The notes: generated by a model from the letters alone, not told the origin. Positions 26,058 to 35,075 are shown, counted from the first letter of the stretch. The stretch: DNA of 64,000 nucleotides from Variovorax sp. CF313 (GCF_000282635.1 NZ_AKIW01000077.1:62001-126000), one strand, 5' to 3'. Numbers and translations are program-made.

Positions 26058-26240
26058 GCCCTGGACTCCCTGAGAATTTTTGAGTGCTTATGGCGCTTTT
26101 GTATCAAAAAGCGTCAATTTCAATTATCAGGGGGTGAAAGGCCTAAACGAAAGGCCGTCCCATGTCAGCGTGCGCATAAGTTCACGAATGGAACATCGGC
26201 AAATCTCAAGAATTCTTTTAATTAATTCTTAGGTGTTCAT
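26058..26240 (-). promoter_or_regulatory. AT-rich leader and probable promoter region of bcpA
   Basis: The only gene-free stretch before the 10-kb bcpA gene. On the minus strand it has a GATAAT -10-like box (26123-26128) about 18 bases after a weak TTTCGT, and a TTGACG box at about 26111-26116. GGGAG precedes the ATG. Exact elements are uncertain. The remainder to 26514 holds no gene I can support. Confidence 0.35.
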
Positions 26241-26514
26241 TTTTCTTGGCCAAGTCCCGCAGGGCGCCGATCAATAAGCCGACCGCACAAAGTAGTCAGG
26301 GGGCGTGATTCGCGGCCTGTCGGACAGCTATTGGACGGCTGGCCGCTTACCTTGGCTCCGCCGGTTGGGCGCATAGCTTGCGTCACATGCCATTCGGACA
26401 AGAACAGGACAAAGCACCCATGGACAGGAGCTGCTTTAACGGGGAAGCTCGCCTTGAAGCGGTGCATTCCTCACTGTGCGCCCTATTCAACAATGGAAGG
26501 AGCCGATAGTCACC

Positions 26515-26940
26515 ATGCACGATCTCCGAGACCGACTGATTGCCGTGGCTCTGGAATGGGAGTGCGCATTTGGGAACGCTCCTGCGATTACCTCAACGCT
26601 CTCGGAGTTTGACGCCGCAACTTTGCTTGGCCTCACCCCTGAGGAGTACGAGGAATGCATGCGTGGCGCAACGGCGGTTCAGAAGGGCTACGACTTCAAG
26701 TATCAGGGCAAGCGGTACCAGGTCAAAGGAAACCGTCCCAGCGGCAAGCCTGGAAGCTTGGTGACGTGGGTGCCGAAAGCCATGAACTATGACTGGGACT
26801 GCCTAGTGTGGATTCTCTATGACTCGAAGTACAAGATCGAGGAGGCGTGGCTTTGGGACGTTGCTGACTATCGGAATGAGTTTGACGTCATCAAGCGCCT
26901 TTCGCCCACTCACTATCGGAAAGGACTGCAGCTTCGATGA
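26515..26940 (+). CDS. hypothetical protein, possible restriction-endonuclease-like fold
   Basis: 141 residues from MHDLRDRLIAVALEWE at 26515; starts further upstream run through poor coding sequence. The core GYDFKYQGKRYQVKGNRPSG followed by DWDCLVWILYDSKYKIEEAW gives strand-strand-(Q)xK-strand, reminiscent of the PD-(D/E)XK fold seen in small uncharacterised proteins (QVK in place of ExK). No partner gene or methylase lies beside it. It stands alone between two minus-strand units. Nuclease activity is only a possibility. Confidence 0.65.
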   Translation: MHDLRDRLIAVALEWECAFGNAPAITSTLSEFDAATLLGLTPEEYEECMRGATAVQKGYDFKYQGKRYQVKGNRPSGKPGSLVTWVPKAMNYDWDCLVWILYDSKYKIEEAWLWDVADYRNEFDVIKRLSPTHYRKGLQLR

Positions 26941-27264
26941 CTGAGGTTGTATTGCCGTCGGATCCCCCGCTCCTCGAGCCAATGAGTTGCTGGGCCGCAG
27001 GCGTCCATTTCGCCGTCGTTTCGATCTCGTACTTGAGGGGCTGACTTGGGCTGTCCAACAAAAGCGGATTTGTTTCACGTCGCCTCCTTGGAAGCGCACC
27101 TGCCAGCGCGAACGTCCTGCCACATATCGTTGAAAGCGGATATGTACAAGGCAGGTTTCCACCGAAAAGATGCAAGCAGTTCGACGTGTGCCAACGGAAA
27201 CGCCAAATAGGACTGATTGCGACCAGTCCAGGCCCAAGAAACGCAATGACACGTAGAGGGGACT
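26941..27264. other. 324-bp stretch without a confident gene
   Basis: On the minus strand two short open frames look partly protein-like: one ends at 27075 (SYLAFPLAHVELLASFRWKP), another runs on below it (PLKYEIETTAKWTPAAQQLI). AAGGAGG lies just before a GTG at about 27082, but the resulting frame is poor. It may be a decayed small gene with a frameshift; not enough to annotate one. Confidence 0.3.
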
Positions 27265-28299
27265 TCAATCCCTGATCGGCACCCACTTTCTGCGGACTTC
27301 TGTGAGGGCAACCTGGCCGAAGCAACGGAGATCTGTTCCCGAGCTTGAACTGCATCCGAGTTGTGCTTGAAAACGATCCTGGCTTACGAAACTTGCCTTG
27401 TGGAACACCGCCCGATGGAGCGGGCTACCGATATGCACGGAAGGCGTGACGCTCCAGTCTGCAGCATCCTGCGAGAACACCCAGCCGTTTGGAAGGTCGC
27501 TGCAGTAGGTGTATACAGGCGAATTGGTGCCGGTGTGCGCGAGTGCGTCCTGAATGATTTGTGCGTTCGTGTTGCAGCTTGAACTCGCGAAAGGGAACGG
27601 CCGCTTTTCGACGTCCAGGCGAAGTCTCGGCGGCAGGTACGCTGCATCGGATCCAGCGTTGTGCTGTAGGTTGAGTGCGAGCGCTACTGGCGTAGTAGCG
27701 GTGTCCAACTTGAACTGAATTCTCGCTGGCGTACCTCCCACGATTTCCTTGCCTCCTTTCAGGTACTCCATCCCTGAAGTCAGTTGCAGGCCGGGAGGCA
27801 ATGTAAACGAGGGGCTCACCTGCACACTTGGGACCCCGGCGATGGGAAACCATTCCAAAACGAGGGTGGCCGTTGTAGCGTTGACGGCCTCGAACGTTGC
27901 AGCAAAGCCTCCTCTTCCTCTCATGCAGCTAGTCCAGGCGTTCAGGACATACGGGTCACCAGTTTGGACGCTGACCGACGTGGCATTCGAATAATCGACA
28001 CGCTCGGTAAAGGTGAGATTTGTTGTTGCCTTGTGGGTTTCCAGTCGGTTCTCGGTGAATCCCACTCCGAGTACCACTTCACCAATGGGAATGTTTCCAG
28101 TGAACTTCCTGTCGGTCTTGGCCTGGTCATAGGTCAAGGTCGATAGGTAATAGTCCAGCATCCGTCGATAAGTCGTATTGCTTTGGTACAACGTTGTTGC
28201 GAAGGGACCTTGGGATAGCACGTCTGCACAACGATCTTTTTGCGCGTATGCCGAGCTTGCGACGGCAAGCGAAATCAGCGCGAAAATGAGCTTCTTCAT
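27265..28299 (-). CDS. exported protein of unknown function
   Basis: 344 residues from MKKLIFALISLAVASSAYAQ at 28299, a clean Sec signal peptide cleaved after AYA; GAGGA lies upstream at suitable spacing. The mature protein is Ser/Thr-rich with predicted beta strands and Cys in the N-terminal (DRCADVL), central (WTSCMRG) and C-terminal parts (SSSCNTNAQ, TYCSDLP, LGCSSSSG, LRCFGQ), implying periplasmic or secreted location. Its ATG overlaps the stop of an upstream 73-codon gene. No family recognised. Confidence 0.75.
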   Translation of the reverse strand: MKKLIFALISLAVASSAYAQKDRCADVLSQGPFATTLYQSNTTYRRMLDYYLSTLTYDQAKTDRKFTGNIPIGEVVLGVGFTENRLETHKATTNLTFTERVDYSNATSVSVQTGDPYVLNAWTSCMRGRGGFAATFEAVNATTATLVLEWFPIAGVPSVQVSPSFTLPPGLQLTSGMEYLKGGKEIVGGTPARIQFKLDTATTPVALALNLQHNAGSDAAYLPPRLRLDVEKRPFPFASSSCNTNAQIIQDALAHTGTNSPVYTYCSDLPNGWVFSQDAADWSVTPSVHIGSPLHRAVFHKASFVSQDRFQAQLGCSSSSGTDLRCFGQVALTEVRRKWVPIRD

Positions 28300-28517
28300 C
28301 GTATGTCCTCGGTCAGTTTTATGCTGTTCACGCCCGAGGCAGAGTCCTGTCTGAGCACGCATTGTTGAGGTAGACCCAGCGGCATAGAGGCCATGCAGCA
28401 CCCTCCCAACTCAACTGGCTCCTTATAGGTCCATGCGGGCGTGGTCACATCCCCAAAATTGGTGATAACTGCATCCGGCCATGCGAGGCGGAACCGAAGA
28501 TCAGGGTTCGATAGCAC
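28296..28517 (-). CDS. small hypothetical protein, coupled to exported protein
   Basis: 73 residues from a GTG at 28517 preceded by GAGGAG at good spacing. The sequence includes LAWPDAVITNFGDVTTPAWT and ELGGCCMASM. The stop overlaps the start of the exported-protein gene (ATGA). It may be a complete small gene or the end of a longer gene cut by insertion of the defence genes that begin at 28628; the ribosome site favours the former. Confidence 0.5.
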   Translation of the reverse strand: MLSNPDLRFRLAWPDAVITNFGDVTTPAWTYKEPVELGGCCMASMPLGLPQQCVLRQDSASGVNSIKLTEDIR

Positions 28518-28627
28518 CTGCGCTCCTCTTAGCCAAAATCAGCGAAGAAGTCTTTTTCGCTCGAAACTCCTTCTGGGTATGGCGCCGCGCGGCCTGATTC
28601 GCTACGCTGCGCCGCTGCCAACTCGTC

Positions 28628-30208
28628 ATGGAAGAAGTTATGGCCGAAGAGATCCCGCCGGAGGGCGATCCCGAGTGGAGCGAACTGCAGGAGCGCCAGG
28701 GGCTCGATCCGCTGGGCATGCAGAACACGAGCATCGCGCTCTACCAGGCAATGCTCCCGGGCATCAGCAACGTGACCCTACGGGTGCGCTACTACGCGTT
28801 CCACAGCTGGATCAGCAGGGAGTACGCTCGCCTGCACCACTCCCCCGAGGCGGACCATTGGTGCGTGTTCCTTCGTCGCTGCGAGGCCCTGTACGCGCTC
28901 GTCGCGCAGCAGCACGCGCAGGCGGCAGGCGTCGGTGGAAGCCGTTGGGCCGGCAACACGCTCAAGGGCCTCAAGGGAAACCGTGTCCGGTTCTCGGTCA
29001 ACACCGATCGGCAGGCACCGGACCAGTACCTCGCTCAGAAGTTCGGAACCTTCGGGGCCGCATATTCGTCCCAAATGGCCGTCCTGGGCCTGCTCCAGGA
29101 GGCGCAGAAGCATGACCTACCGGTCACGAGCGTGCGCGGGACAAAGCTCGCCTCGGATTTCGCCGCGTCCGTAGGCTCGGCGGCCGATGTGTTCCTCGAA
29201 GGGGTGAGACGCGGCTCCGTGACGCTGGAGGAACTTCAGCAGCTCGGAGCGTTCGCCCCGTCGGGCATCGAACTCGATAGCGACGAACGCGAAACCTACG
29301 AAGAGCTGCTCCTCGCGCCTCAGGCCGGCCCCGATACGCTCGCCGCGAAACGCAGGCACTCTCTGCGCCTGGTCCTGCACACGGCGGACGCGCTCGGACG
29401 CACGCCGGATGCGCTGGAGGTGAGGTGGATGGCCTATTCCGGCTTCGATGACGAAGGAAATCCACTGGTACCGCTGCGGGGTGCGGATGCCGCCTGCCGC
29501 TATCAGTGGAGGGTCTACCATGCCAACGACTTGATGCACGTGTGCCACGAAGCACTCCTACGCTTCACGCTGGAGGCGCTGGAGCGCCACCCGAACGGCG
29601 TGCGCATTGGAGCGCTCCTCGAGGAAGTCGCCGGCAGGCTCATCGACGGTGCCGGAGACGCGCCAGCCAGCTGGGGCGAACTCGAAGACTCGCTGGTGGT
29701 TCCCGAAAACGCCTGGGGCGAAGACGAGAACAACGAGTGGTACCTGGCCGACGATCTCCTTTCGTTCCGGATCGAAGACGCGCTGTCGGCCGAGACAGCT
29801 TTCGCTGCGATACGGTTGCTCGCGACGCTCGCCCGGCGCTTCGAACCGGAGCTCGGCGCAGTGCAGCAGGTCCTGCACGGCATCGCGCACGACACATCGC
29901 AGACGGTTCTTACCGAGCTGCGCTTCCTCGCGCGACGGCGTGACGCGCCGCTGAAGGCAACAATCACCGCCCTCATCAAGCAGCGCATCTTGGACCGCCA
30001 TCAGCTCGTCGCGTTCCAAAAACTGAGGGGAGGCGACTACACGTTTCTGTTCGAGGTCGAAGATGGGCTCGTGCGTCCGCGCAAGAAGGCGGGACCGGTG
30101 TTCACTAACCCGCGGCTGCGTTCGGCCATCTCCTTCCTCACCGACATCCACCTTCTGGGTACGGACGGATTGACGGCGCGCGGACGCCAGGTGCTGGAGG
30201 CTGCATGA
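28628..30208 (+). CDS. defence-associated protein of unknown function (DUF6361-like N-terminus)
   Basis: 526 residues; MAEEIPPEGD twelve bases downstream is an equally good start. The N-terminal segment QNTSIALYQAMLPGISNVTL followed by RVRYYAFHSWISREY resembles the opening of DUF6361-type proteins (LFPGTSTIQTRARYFLFVPW pattern) that occur next to PLD-domain and helicase genes in defence loci; this is a recognised pattern, not a search result. The rest is helical with a likely winged-helix near the C-terminus (LKATITALIKQRILDRHQLV) and no nuclease motif. Its stop overlaps the start of the PLD gene (ATGA), so the two products probably act together. Confidence 0.75.
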   Translation: MEEVMAEEIPPEGDPEWSELQERQGLDPLGMQNTSIALYQAMLPGISNVTLRVRYYAFHSWISREYARLHHSPEADHWCVFLRRCEALYALVAQQHAQAAGVGGSRWAGNTLKGLKGNRVRFSVNTDRQAPDQYLAQKFGTFGAAYSSQMAVLGLLQEAQKHDLPVTSVRGTKLASDFAASVGSAADVFLEGVRRGSVTLEELQQLGAFAPSGIELDSDERETYEELLLAPQAGPDTLAAKRRHSLRLVLHTADALGRTPDALEVRWMAYSGFDDEGNPLVPLRGADAACRYQWRVYHANDLMHVCHEALLRFTLEALERHPNGVRIGALLEEVAGRLIDGAGDAPASWGELEDSLVVPENAWGEDENNEWYLADDLLSFRIEDALSAETAFAAIRLLATLARRFEPELGAVQQVLHGIAHDTSQTVLTELRFLARRRDAPLKATITALIKQRILDRHQLVAFQKLRGGDYTFLFEVEDGLVRPRKKAGPVFTNPRLRSAISFLTDIHLLGTDGLTARGRQVLEAA

Positions 30209-32640
30209 AGTTGTTCCAAGCCTTCTCGGAGACCGGTTACCACACCACGGTCATCACCTCCTTCTGCATCGACTTCGCGGCGTACGAGCAGATCGTACTG
30301 ACGCGTCTGCGCGAGGCCGACTGCATGAATAACATCGTCGTGGCCGATCGCCGTATGGTGACCCAGGCACTGGAGGACGGGAGTCGCCCACCGCTGTACG
30401 CGGGCAGGCGCTACTCGCTTGCGGGGGCGAACACTGCGGAACTGTTCCATCCCAAGCTGGTGCTGCAACTTGGCCACGACTGCGGGCGGCTGCTCGTCGC
30501 CTCCGCGAATCTCACCGCCGCCGGGCTGGCAGGCAATCTGGAGGTGGTGGGGCAGATGCGCATGGGATTGGGCGAGGACGAGCCCGTCCCCGTGCTGCAG
30601 CAGGCGTTCGCCTATATCCGGCGTTTCATTGGCCCGGAGGAGACCGCCGCCCTCCAGCAGTTAGATTGGGCGCGCGCGCGCACGCCTTGGTTGCGCCGGG
30701 CGTTGCCCGACTTCGGCGATGTCCGCCTGCTCGCTTCCGGCGATGCGCAGGGCCTCGCCCGCCGCTTCGCCGCTCTGGTCGGACGAGAGAAAGTGGCACG
30801 CCTCGTCGTGGTCAGTCCTTACTGGGATGAAAAGCTGCGGGCCGTGCAGGCATTGCAGGGGCTGCTCTCGCCGCGGACGACAGCGCTAATTCTGCAGACG
30901 AAAGCAGGACTCTTTCCGCGCGTCGCCGACTTGAAGGCGCAGGTCTTCGACCTGCAACCGGCGATGGGAAAGCAGCAGCGCTTTGCTCATGCGAAGGTCA
31001 TCATCGCGCAGACCAATGCGGCCGACCACGTCCTTTACGGCAGCGCGAACTGCACGTTCGCCGCACTCGGCGACCAGCGCCTCGCTGGGAAGAATGAAGA
31101 AGCGTGCCTGTATCGCAAGATGCCTCCCGGCGCGGCGCTTGAGACGTTGGCGCTGGACAAGGCATTGGACGCCAAGCCTACTCCGGTCTCTCGCATTGCG
31201 CCGTATCGGCCCACGCCCGCGATCCCGCTGGAGGAACTTGCTCAGAAGCAACCCGGCCACTTCCGCCTCCAGCGCAAGGAACTCACGTGGATCCCGGTGC
31301 CGTCCTTTGACCGGCCGGATGCCGTCGTCGAACTGCTGGACGCGCGGAGCGAAAACCTGAACACGACGCTTACGCCCGTCGCGTCGGCCGCAGGTCGCGC
31401 CTTCCAGATCGAGGCGACACAATCGCCTGCGTTCGCACGGGTGCGCGTGGGCGAGCGGGTGTCGAGCATCGCCATCGTGCATGTGCAGGAGAGCATTCTC
31501 GAGCAGCTGAAGGTAGGCAAGACGAAGAAGATCCAAGAGGCACTGGATGCACTCGACACCGATGCTGCGGAGGGCGTCTGGCTGCTGGACGCGTTGGAGA
31601 TGATCGATGCCGAAGAACGGCGGCTTGCTTTGGCCCCACCCCGGCGGCGCGGAGGCGGCCGACGCAGGAACACGGCGGAGGCCCAAACGCAATCCGGTCG
31701 CGAGCTGAGCTTCGAGGAGTTCATCGCCGCGCGCTCGCCGGAGATGCCGGCCGATTTACATAGCGCTAGCTCCTTGGCTATGAGCCATGCGAACAGCGTG
31801 CGTGCCCTCCTGAACACCGTGATCGGCATCAGCGAGGAGCGCCTGGAAGCCGCGGACGAAGAGCCCGAGGCACTGCATCTGGACATGGGCGACGAAACCG
31901 GCGACGGAGAAGCGCTTCTGGAAGCCGGCGGCGAGTTCGGGACGGATGTGTCGGCATTGGGCGGTACCATCGCAAACGGTGTCGAGGCAGGAAACGACTC
32001 AGGTGCCCGGCGTGCAGACACCGCGGCGGACATCGCCCGCTCCGTCCTGCGTTTCAACGAGAGCATCGGCGAAGCCGCGGAGGAACGCGAGCTGACGACG
32101 CGCGACCTTCTGCGTTTCCGTCTCCTCATGACCTTGGTGATGGCGGCGGGGGCCAACGGCGTGCTCCGCGCGCGGGGTGATGCTGGATGGCCGCGCCTGG
32201 CGGCGCAGGTCCTCTTCAGGCTTTTCGGCCACGCTGGGCTGCCTCTGATCAATCGCGTCGTCTTCCAGCCCGAGGACAATGGCGGGGTTCCCACCGATGT
32301 GCTCGAGGGGCTCGCGACCTCCTTCTGGACTGCCGCGGCCCTCGCGCATGCCAAGTCAGCAGGAGCGCCAACAGAGCTCGCGACACACGCGGAGCGGTTC
32401 GCCAGCGAGATGTACGCCGTCGCCGGGCTTGACTCGGACTATCTGCAATGCCCGGTGATCACGACCGTCATGAACGCGATGTCCACGCGATACGCCGCGG
32501 GGCTCGGGCTTGACCCGGAGCGGGTCAAGGCCTTCCATTCGCAGTTTGCGGCCGCTGTACCGCAACTCCGCGCCGCGCGGCAGGCGCGTCTCACGGAATT
32601 CAACGAACGTGTCGACGAGGAAGTTGAAGAGGAGAGTTGA
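30205..32640 (+). CDS. phospholipase D-like (HKD) nuclease-family protein
   Basis: 811 residues. Two HKD-type half-sites are visible: FHPKLVLQLGHDCGRLLVAS followed by ANLTAAG (His about residue 80) and FAHAKVIIAQTNAADHVLYG followed by SANCTFAALG (about residue 257-285). Each shows HxK then (S/A)xN, the phosphotransferase pattern of PLD-superfamily nucleases. In this superfamily one His from each half forms the active site. The C-terminal 350 residues are helical and acidic, without known motifs. It is translationally coupled to the upstream DUF6361-like gene. The pair looks like a compact defence unit lacking an obvious helicase. The stop abuts a yqaJ remnant, marking an insertion edge. Confidence 0.8.
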   Translation: MKLFQAFSETGYHTTVITSFCIDFAAYEQIVLTRLREADCMNNIVVADRRMVTQALEDGSRPPLYAGRRYSLAGANTAELFHPKLVLQLGHDCGRLLVASANLTAAGLAGNLEVVGQMRMGLGEDEPVPVLQQAFAYIRRFIGPEETAALQQLDWARARTPWLRRALPDFGDVRLLASGDAQGLARRFAALVGREKVARLVVVSPYWDEKLRAVQALQGLLSPRTTALILQTKAGLFPRVADLKAQVFDLQPAMGKQQRFAHAKVIIAQTNAADHVLYGSANCTFAALGDQRLAGKNEEACLYRKMPPGAALETLALDKALDAKPTPVSRIAPYRPTPAIPLEELAQKQPGHFRLQRKELTWIPVPSFDRPDAVVELLDARSENLNTTLTPVASAAGRAFQIEATQSPAFARVRVGERVSSIAIVHVQESILEQLKVGKTKKIQEALDALDTDAAEGVWLLDALEMIDAEERRLALAPPRRRGGGRRRNTAEAQTQSGRELSFEEFIAARSPEMPADLHSASSLAMSHANSVRALLNTVIGISEERLEAADEEPEALHLDMGDETGDGEALLEAGGEFGTDVSALGGTIANGVEAGNDSGARRADTAADIARSVLRFNESIGEAAEERELTTRDLLRFRLLMTLVMAAGANGVLRARGDAGWPRLAAQVLFRLFGHAGLPLINRVVFQPEDNGGVPTDVLEGLATSFWTAAALAHAKSAGAPTELATHAERFASEMYAVAGLDSDYLQCPVITTVMNAMSTRYAAGLGLDPERVKAFHSQFAAAVPQLRAARQARLTEFNERVDEEVEEES

Positions 32641-32644
32641 AGGA

Positions 32645-32780
32645 GGTCGGTATCCGGGTACTCGGCCGACAACCGATCGATGTTCCGCACGGAGGCACCC
32701 TTGCTGCACCTCCAGCGAACTTCGCCGGCGCCGAAACGAGTAATGGAGGCTTCGCCCATCACGTCGGTCAAAATGCCCGG
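32645..32780 (-). pseudogene. 3' remnant of a second yqaJ-like gene
   Basis: Read on the minus strand this stretch encodes MGEASITRFGAGEVRWRCSK, then NIDRLSAEYPD, which aligns with MGEATTARFDAGEVRWKRSK, VDVDRLLVDQP in the intact nuclease at 7767-8831. The catalytic part is missing. It lies directly after the PLD gene stop and before the NYN gene. Confidence 0.75.
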
Positions 32781-32852
32781 ATCAATCGTCGGCTGCACGG
32801 TACGTACGCTTCCGACGCGGAGGAAACACAACAAGACCGCCTTGGAGGGCCA

Positions 32853-34409
32853 GTGAAGATCGCCTTGTTCGTCGATTTCGACAATGTTTATTCAGGCTTG
32901 CGACGAATCAGCGCCGAGGCGGCCGAACGCTTCTCCCGCCAGCCATTGCGCTGGTTGCGCTGGCTGACTATAGGAGTCGATGGCGAAAGCATCGACGATG
33001 CCCCGTCCAGTCGCCGCCGCGTGCTGGTGCGGCGCTGCTACCTCAACCCTGTCATGTATCAGAAGTACCGGCGCCCGTTCCATGAGGCGGGCTTCGAGAT
33101 CGTGGACTGCCCGCCGATGACGGCCACTGGCAAGACATCCACTGACATTCACCTAGTGCTAGATACGATGGATGCCTTGGCGGATAGCACTCACTTCGAC
33201 GAGTTCATCGTTTTTTCCGCCGATGCTGATTTCTCGCCCGTGCTGCGCCGGCTTAGGCGCCACGACAGACGCACAGTCGTCTTCGCCGCGGGCGCCATGT
33301 CGGAGTCGTACAAGGCATCCGCGGATCAAGTCATCGATATCCAGACCTTTCTCCGAGATGCGCTTCAGCTCACCTCCATCGAGGATGAAGAGCCACCGAT
33401 GCAAGATGAGGCTGCGGTCGATATCAACCCCATTGGTGATCTTCGCAAGCGCCTCGCCAATCGGGTTCGCAACACGGTCATCCAAGCTGAACAGCCCGTA
33501 GCACTTCCGGCCCTAGCCCAGATCCTCCATCGCGAATTCGGGGAGCTGCGCGAAGGGAAATGGGATGGTGCAGGCTCCTTCGGAAGCCTCATGCGCGAGT
33601 TGAACATAGCTGACATCGACTTCGATTTTCAGAACGATGTGGCTATCGATCGGCAGCGAAGGAATGGCAAGCACGCAGCGCACGTGGACGCGACAGCGCC
33701 TGCAAGTTCGAACGTAGATTCCGAGAATGGCGAGTCGCCCTTAGCTGAACGGCTGTCGCCGGACTTACTCAAACAGGCCGCAGAGAAGGTTGTTCAAAGT
33801 GCCGTCGCTAAATCGAAGGGTCCTTTGCACCTGTCTATGCTCGCACAGTTGCTCCGGCAGGCACTGCCGCAGCTGACAACTGGCTGGGCCGATGCGCCCA
33901 CTCTGGCGGCGTTCTTGCAGCGGTTGGACCTCGAGCCGCTGCAACGCGCTGTCCTGGAAAACGGAACCACGATCGTCCTGTATGACCCGGCACGACACGA
34001 AGCGCCCACGGGAGTGGTCGGAGATCGTTTGGTCGTCAGCATGTTGCGCGCCGCCGAGTTGCCGGAAATGAAAGGGGCCGACCTGATACGCATTCTGACA
34101 ATTGCGCGGCCGCACATGGGCGGCACCAATGTGTTCGAGATCGCCGAAGTCAGTCGCAGCGTGGCTAGCACGATGACCGCGGAAGGCCGCCCCACTTCAC
34201 CGCGCCGAGTGACCACCGTGTTGCAAGCAATGATTTTCGGAGGGCTCGATGCAACAAAGGCGTATGCGGAAGCACACGAACTCATCGTGGCTTCGATGGG
34301 CGTAATCCTGTCAGCATGGGCGCGCGAAATGCAAACCCAGCCCGACGATGATGCAAGAAGCCGACTACTCGCCTGGCTGGGGCTGATGCCGGAAGCTCAT
34401 ACCTCATAG
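32853..34409 (+). CDS. NYN (PIN-like) putative RNase with OST-HTH/LOTUS domains
   Basis: 518 residues from a GTG at 32853 with GGAGGG upstream; longer readings run through the yqaJ remnant. Residues 1-175 form a NYN domain: IALFVDFDNVYSGL (Asp), KTSTDIHLVLDTMD (Asp) and FIVFSADADFSPVLRRLRRH (Asp pair), the acidic site of PIN-like nucleases. Two OST-HTH/LOTUS-like segments follow (about 190-265, DLRKRLANRVRNTVIQAEQP, and about 300-380, LHLSMLAQLLRQALPQLTTG), then a helical tail. NYN-OST-HTH proteins are predicted RNA-binding RNases. Its place among defence genes suggests an RNA-targeting anti-phage or RNA-processing role, which is inference. Confidence 0.85.
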   Translation: MKIALFVDFDNVYSGLRRISAEAAERFSRQPLRWLRWLTIGVDGESIDDAPSSRRRVLVRRCYLNPVMYQKYRRPFHEAGFEIVDCPPMTATGKTSTDIHLVLDTMDALADSTHFDEFIVFSADADFSPVLRRLRRHDRRTVVFAAGAMSESYKASADQVIDIQTFLRDALQLTSIEDEEPPMQDEAAVDINPIGDLRKRLANRVRNTVIQAEQPVALPALAQILHREFGELREGKWDGAGSFGSLMRELNIADIDFDFQNDVAIDRQRRNGKHAAHVDATAPASSNVDSENGESPLAERLSPDLLKQAAEKVVQSAVAKSKGPLHLSMLAQLLRQALPQLTTGWADAPTLAAFLQRLDLEPLQRAVLENGTTIVLYDPARHEAPTGVVGDRLVVSMLRAAELPEMKGADLIRILTIARPHMGGTNVFEIAEVSRSVASTMTAEGRPTSPRRVTTVLQAMIFGGLDATKAYAEAHELIVASMGVILSAWAREMQTQPDDDARSRLLAWLGLMPEAHTS

Positions 34410-34444
34410 TGAGGGCGACGGGCGTGACTGCATGCCACGCCTCG

Positions 34445-34871
34445 TCAGCTTTGCGGGTTCGCCAAGTCAAGACTCACCTGAGAGGCGATCTGCATGACCT
34501 TCGTAGATAGGTCCACTCCGGACACGTCCTCATCACGGGCCGGGATGCGCTCTTTCAAGCGGAAGAGGCGCTTGTTGGCCGTGCGAGTGAGCTGGTGGTA
34601 GGTGGTCGCTTGAACACGCCCACGCACAACGTCGTCTTCTCTGATCACCTTTTCGGCTGCGGTCTTGGCCGAGAACCCGTGCCCTCCGACGAAGGCCCGG
34701 AACATCGGTGTCCCCTCGATCGCGCCGCTTTCTAGGAAGTCCTGGACGTGGCCATCGGCTTGACTCATCTCCTCGCCGCCGATCTCGGAACGGCCCTTCT
34801 TCAACTCGATGATGAGCACGCTCTGGATGCGGGTCAGGACTGAATCGACGGCGACCGTAGATCGAGACCGG
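34445..34871 (-). pseudogene. 3' fragment of a larger gene, restriction-endonuclease-like C-terminal domain
   Basis: The minus-strand frame is open up to the glycine-zipper remnant at 34872. It reads AVDSVLTRIQSVLIIELKKG, RSEIGGEEMSQADGHVQDFL, then TTYHQLTRTANKRLFRLKER to a stop at 34445. The strand-E-x-K pattern (IIELKKG) followed by a helix with SQADGHVQ is typical of a C-terminal nuclease-like domain seen at the end of large ATP-binding defence proteins. No start or N-terminal part exists. The 5' end has been lost at the junction with the glycine-zipper remnant. Confidence 0.55.
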
Positions 34872-35012
34872 TCAGCGTCGAGGTGTTGAAAAGGTGTGCT
34901 CGCAGTCTAGGCAACGGCGGTTGCGCAGAATGGATTCGACGGCGGCTTCGCCGACGAGCGCGGCGCCGATCTCGGCGCCAGTGATGGTGCCGCCGGCTTT
35001 GATCGCGGTCAT
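34872..35012 (-). pseudogene. remnant of a second glycine-zipper/zinc-ribbon gene
   Basis: 46 codons, starting MTAIKAGGTITGAEIGAALV and ending ILRNRRCLDCEHTFSTPRR. It matches the C-terminus of the intact gene at 10443-10859 (ILRNRRCLGCGHTFSVARR), with most of the membrane segment deleted. Confidence 0.75.
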
Positions 35013-35020
35013 TCCCGTCA

Positions 35021-35075
35021 ATACAGTCGGATACAGTCCGTGGAGGGGTAGGGCTCTTTTATCCGCGAGGAGCCC
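35021..35075 (+). promoter_or_regulatory. tandem 10-bp repeat and hairpin upstream of sspF
   Basis: ATACAGTCGG and ATACAGTCCG are directly adjacent (35021-35040), followed by a GGGCTC/GAGCCC hairpin (35051-35075). They lie in the only gap before the sspFGH unit and could be operator and leader elements. The sspF ATG is preceded by GGAGGT. Confidence 0.3.

Noticed and set aside
26237..26467. 76-codon minus-strand frame upstream of bcpA
   Set aside because: No ribosome site, no protein-like pattern, and it lies in the presumed promoter-side gap.
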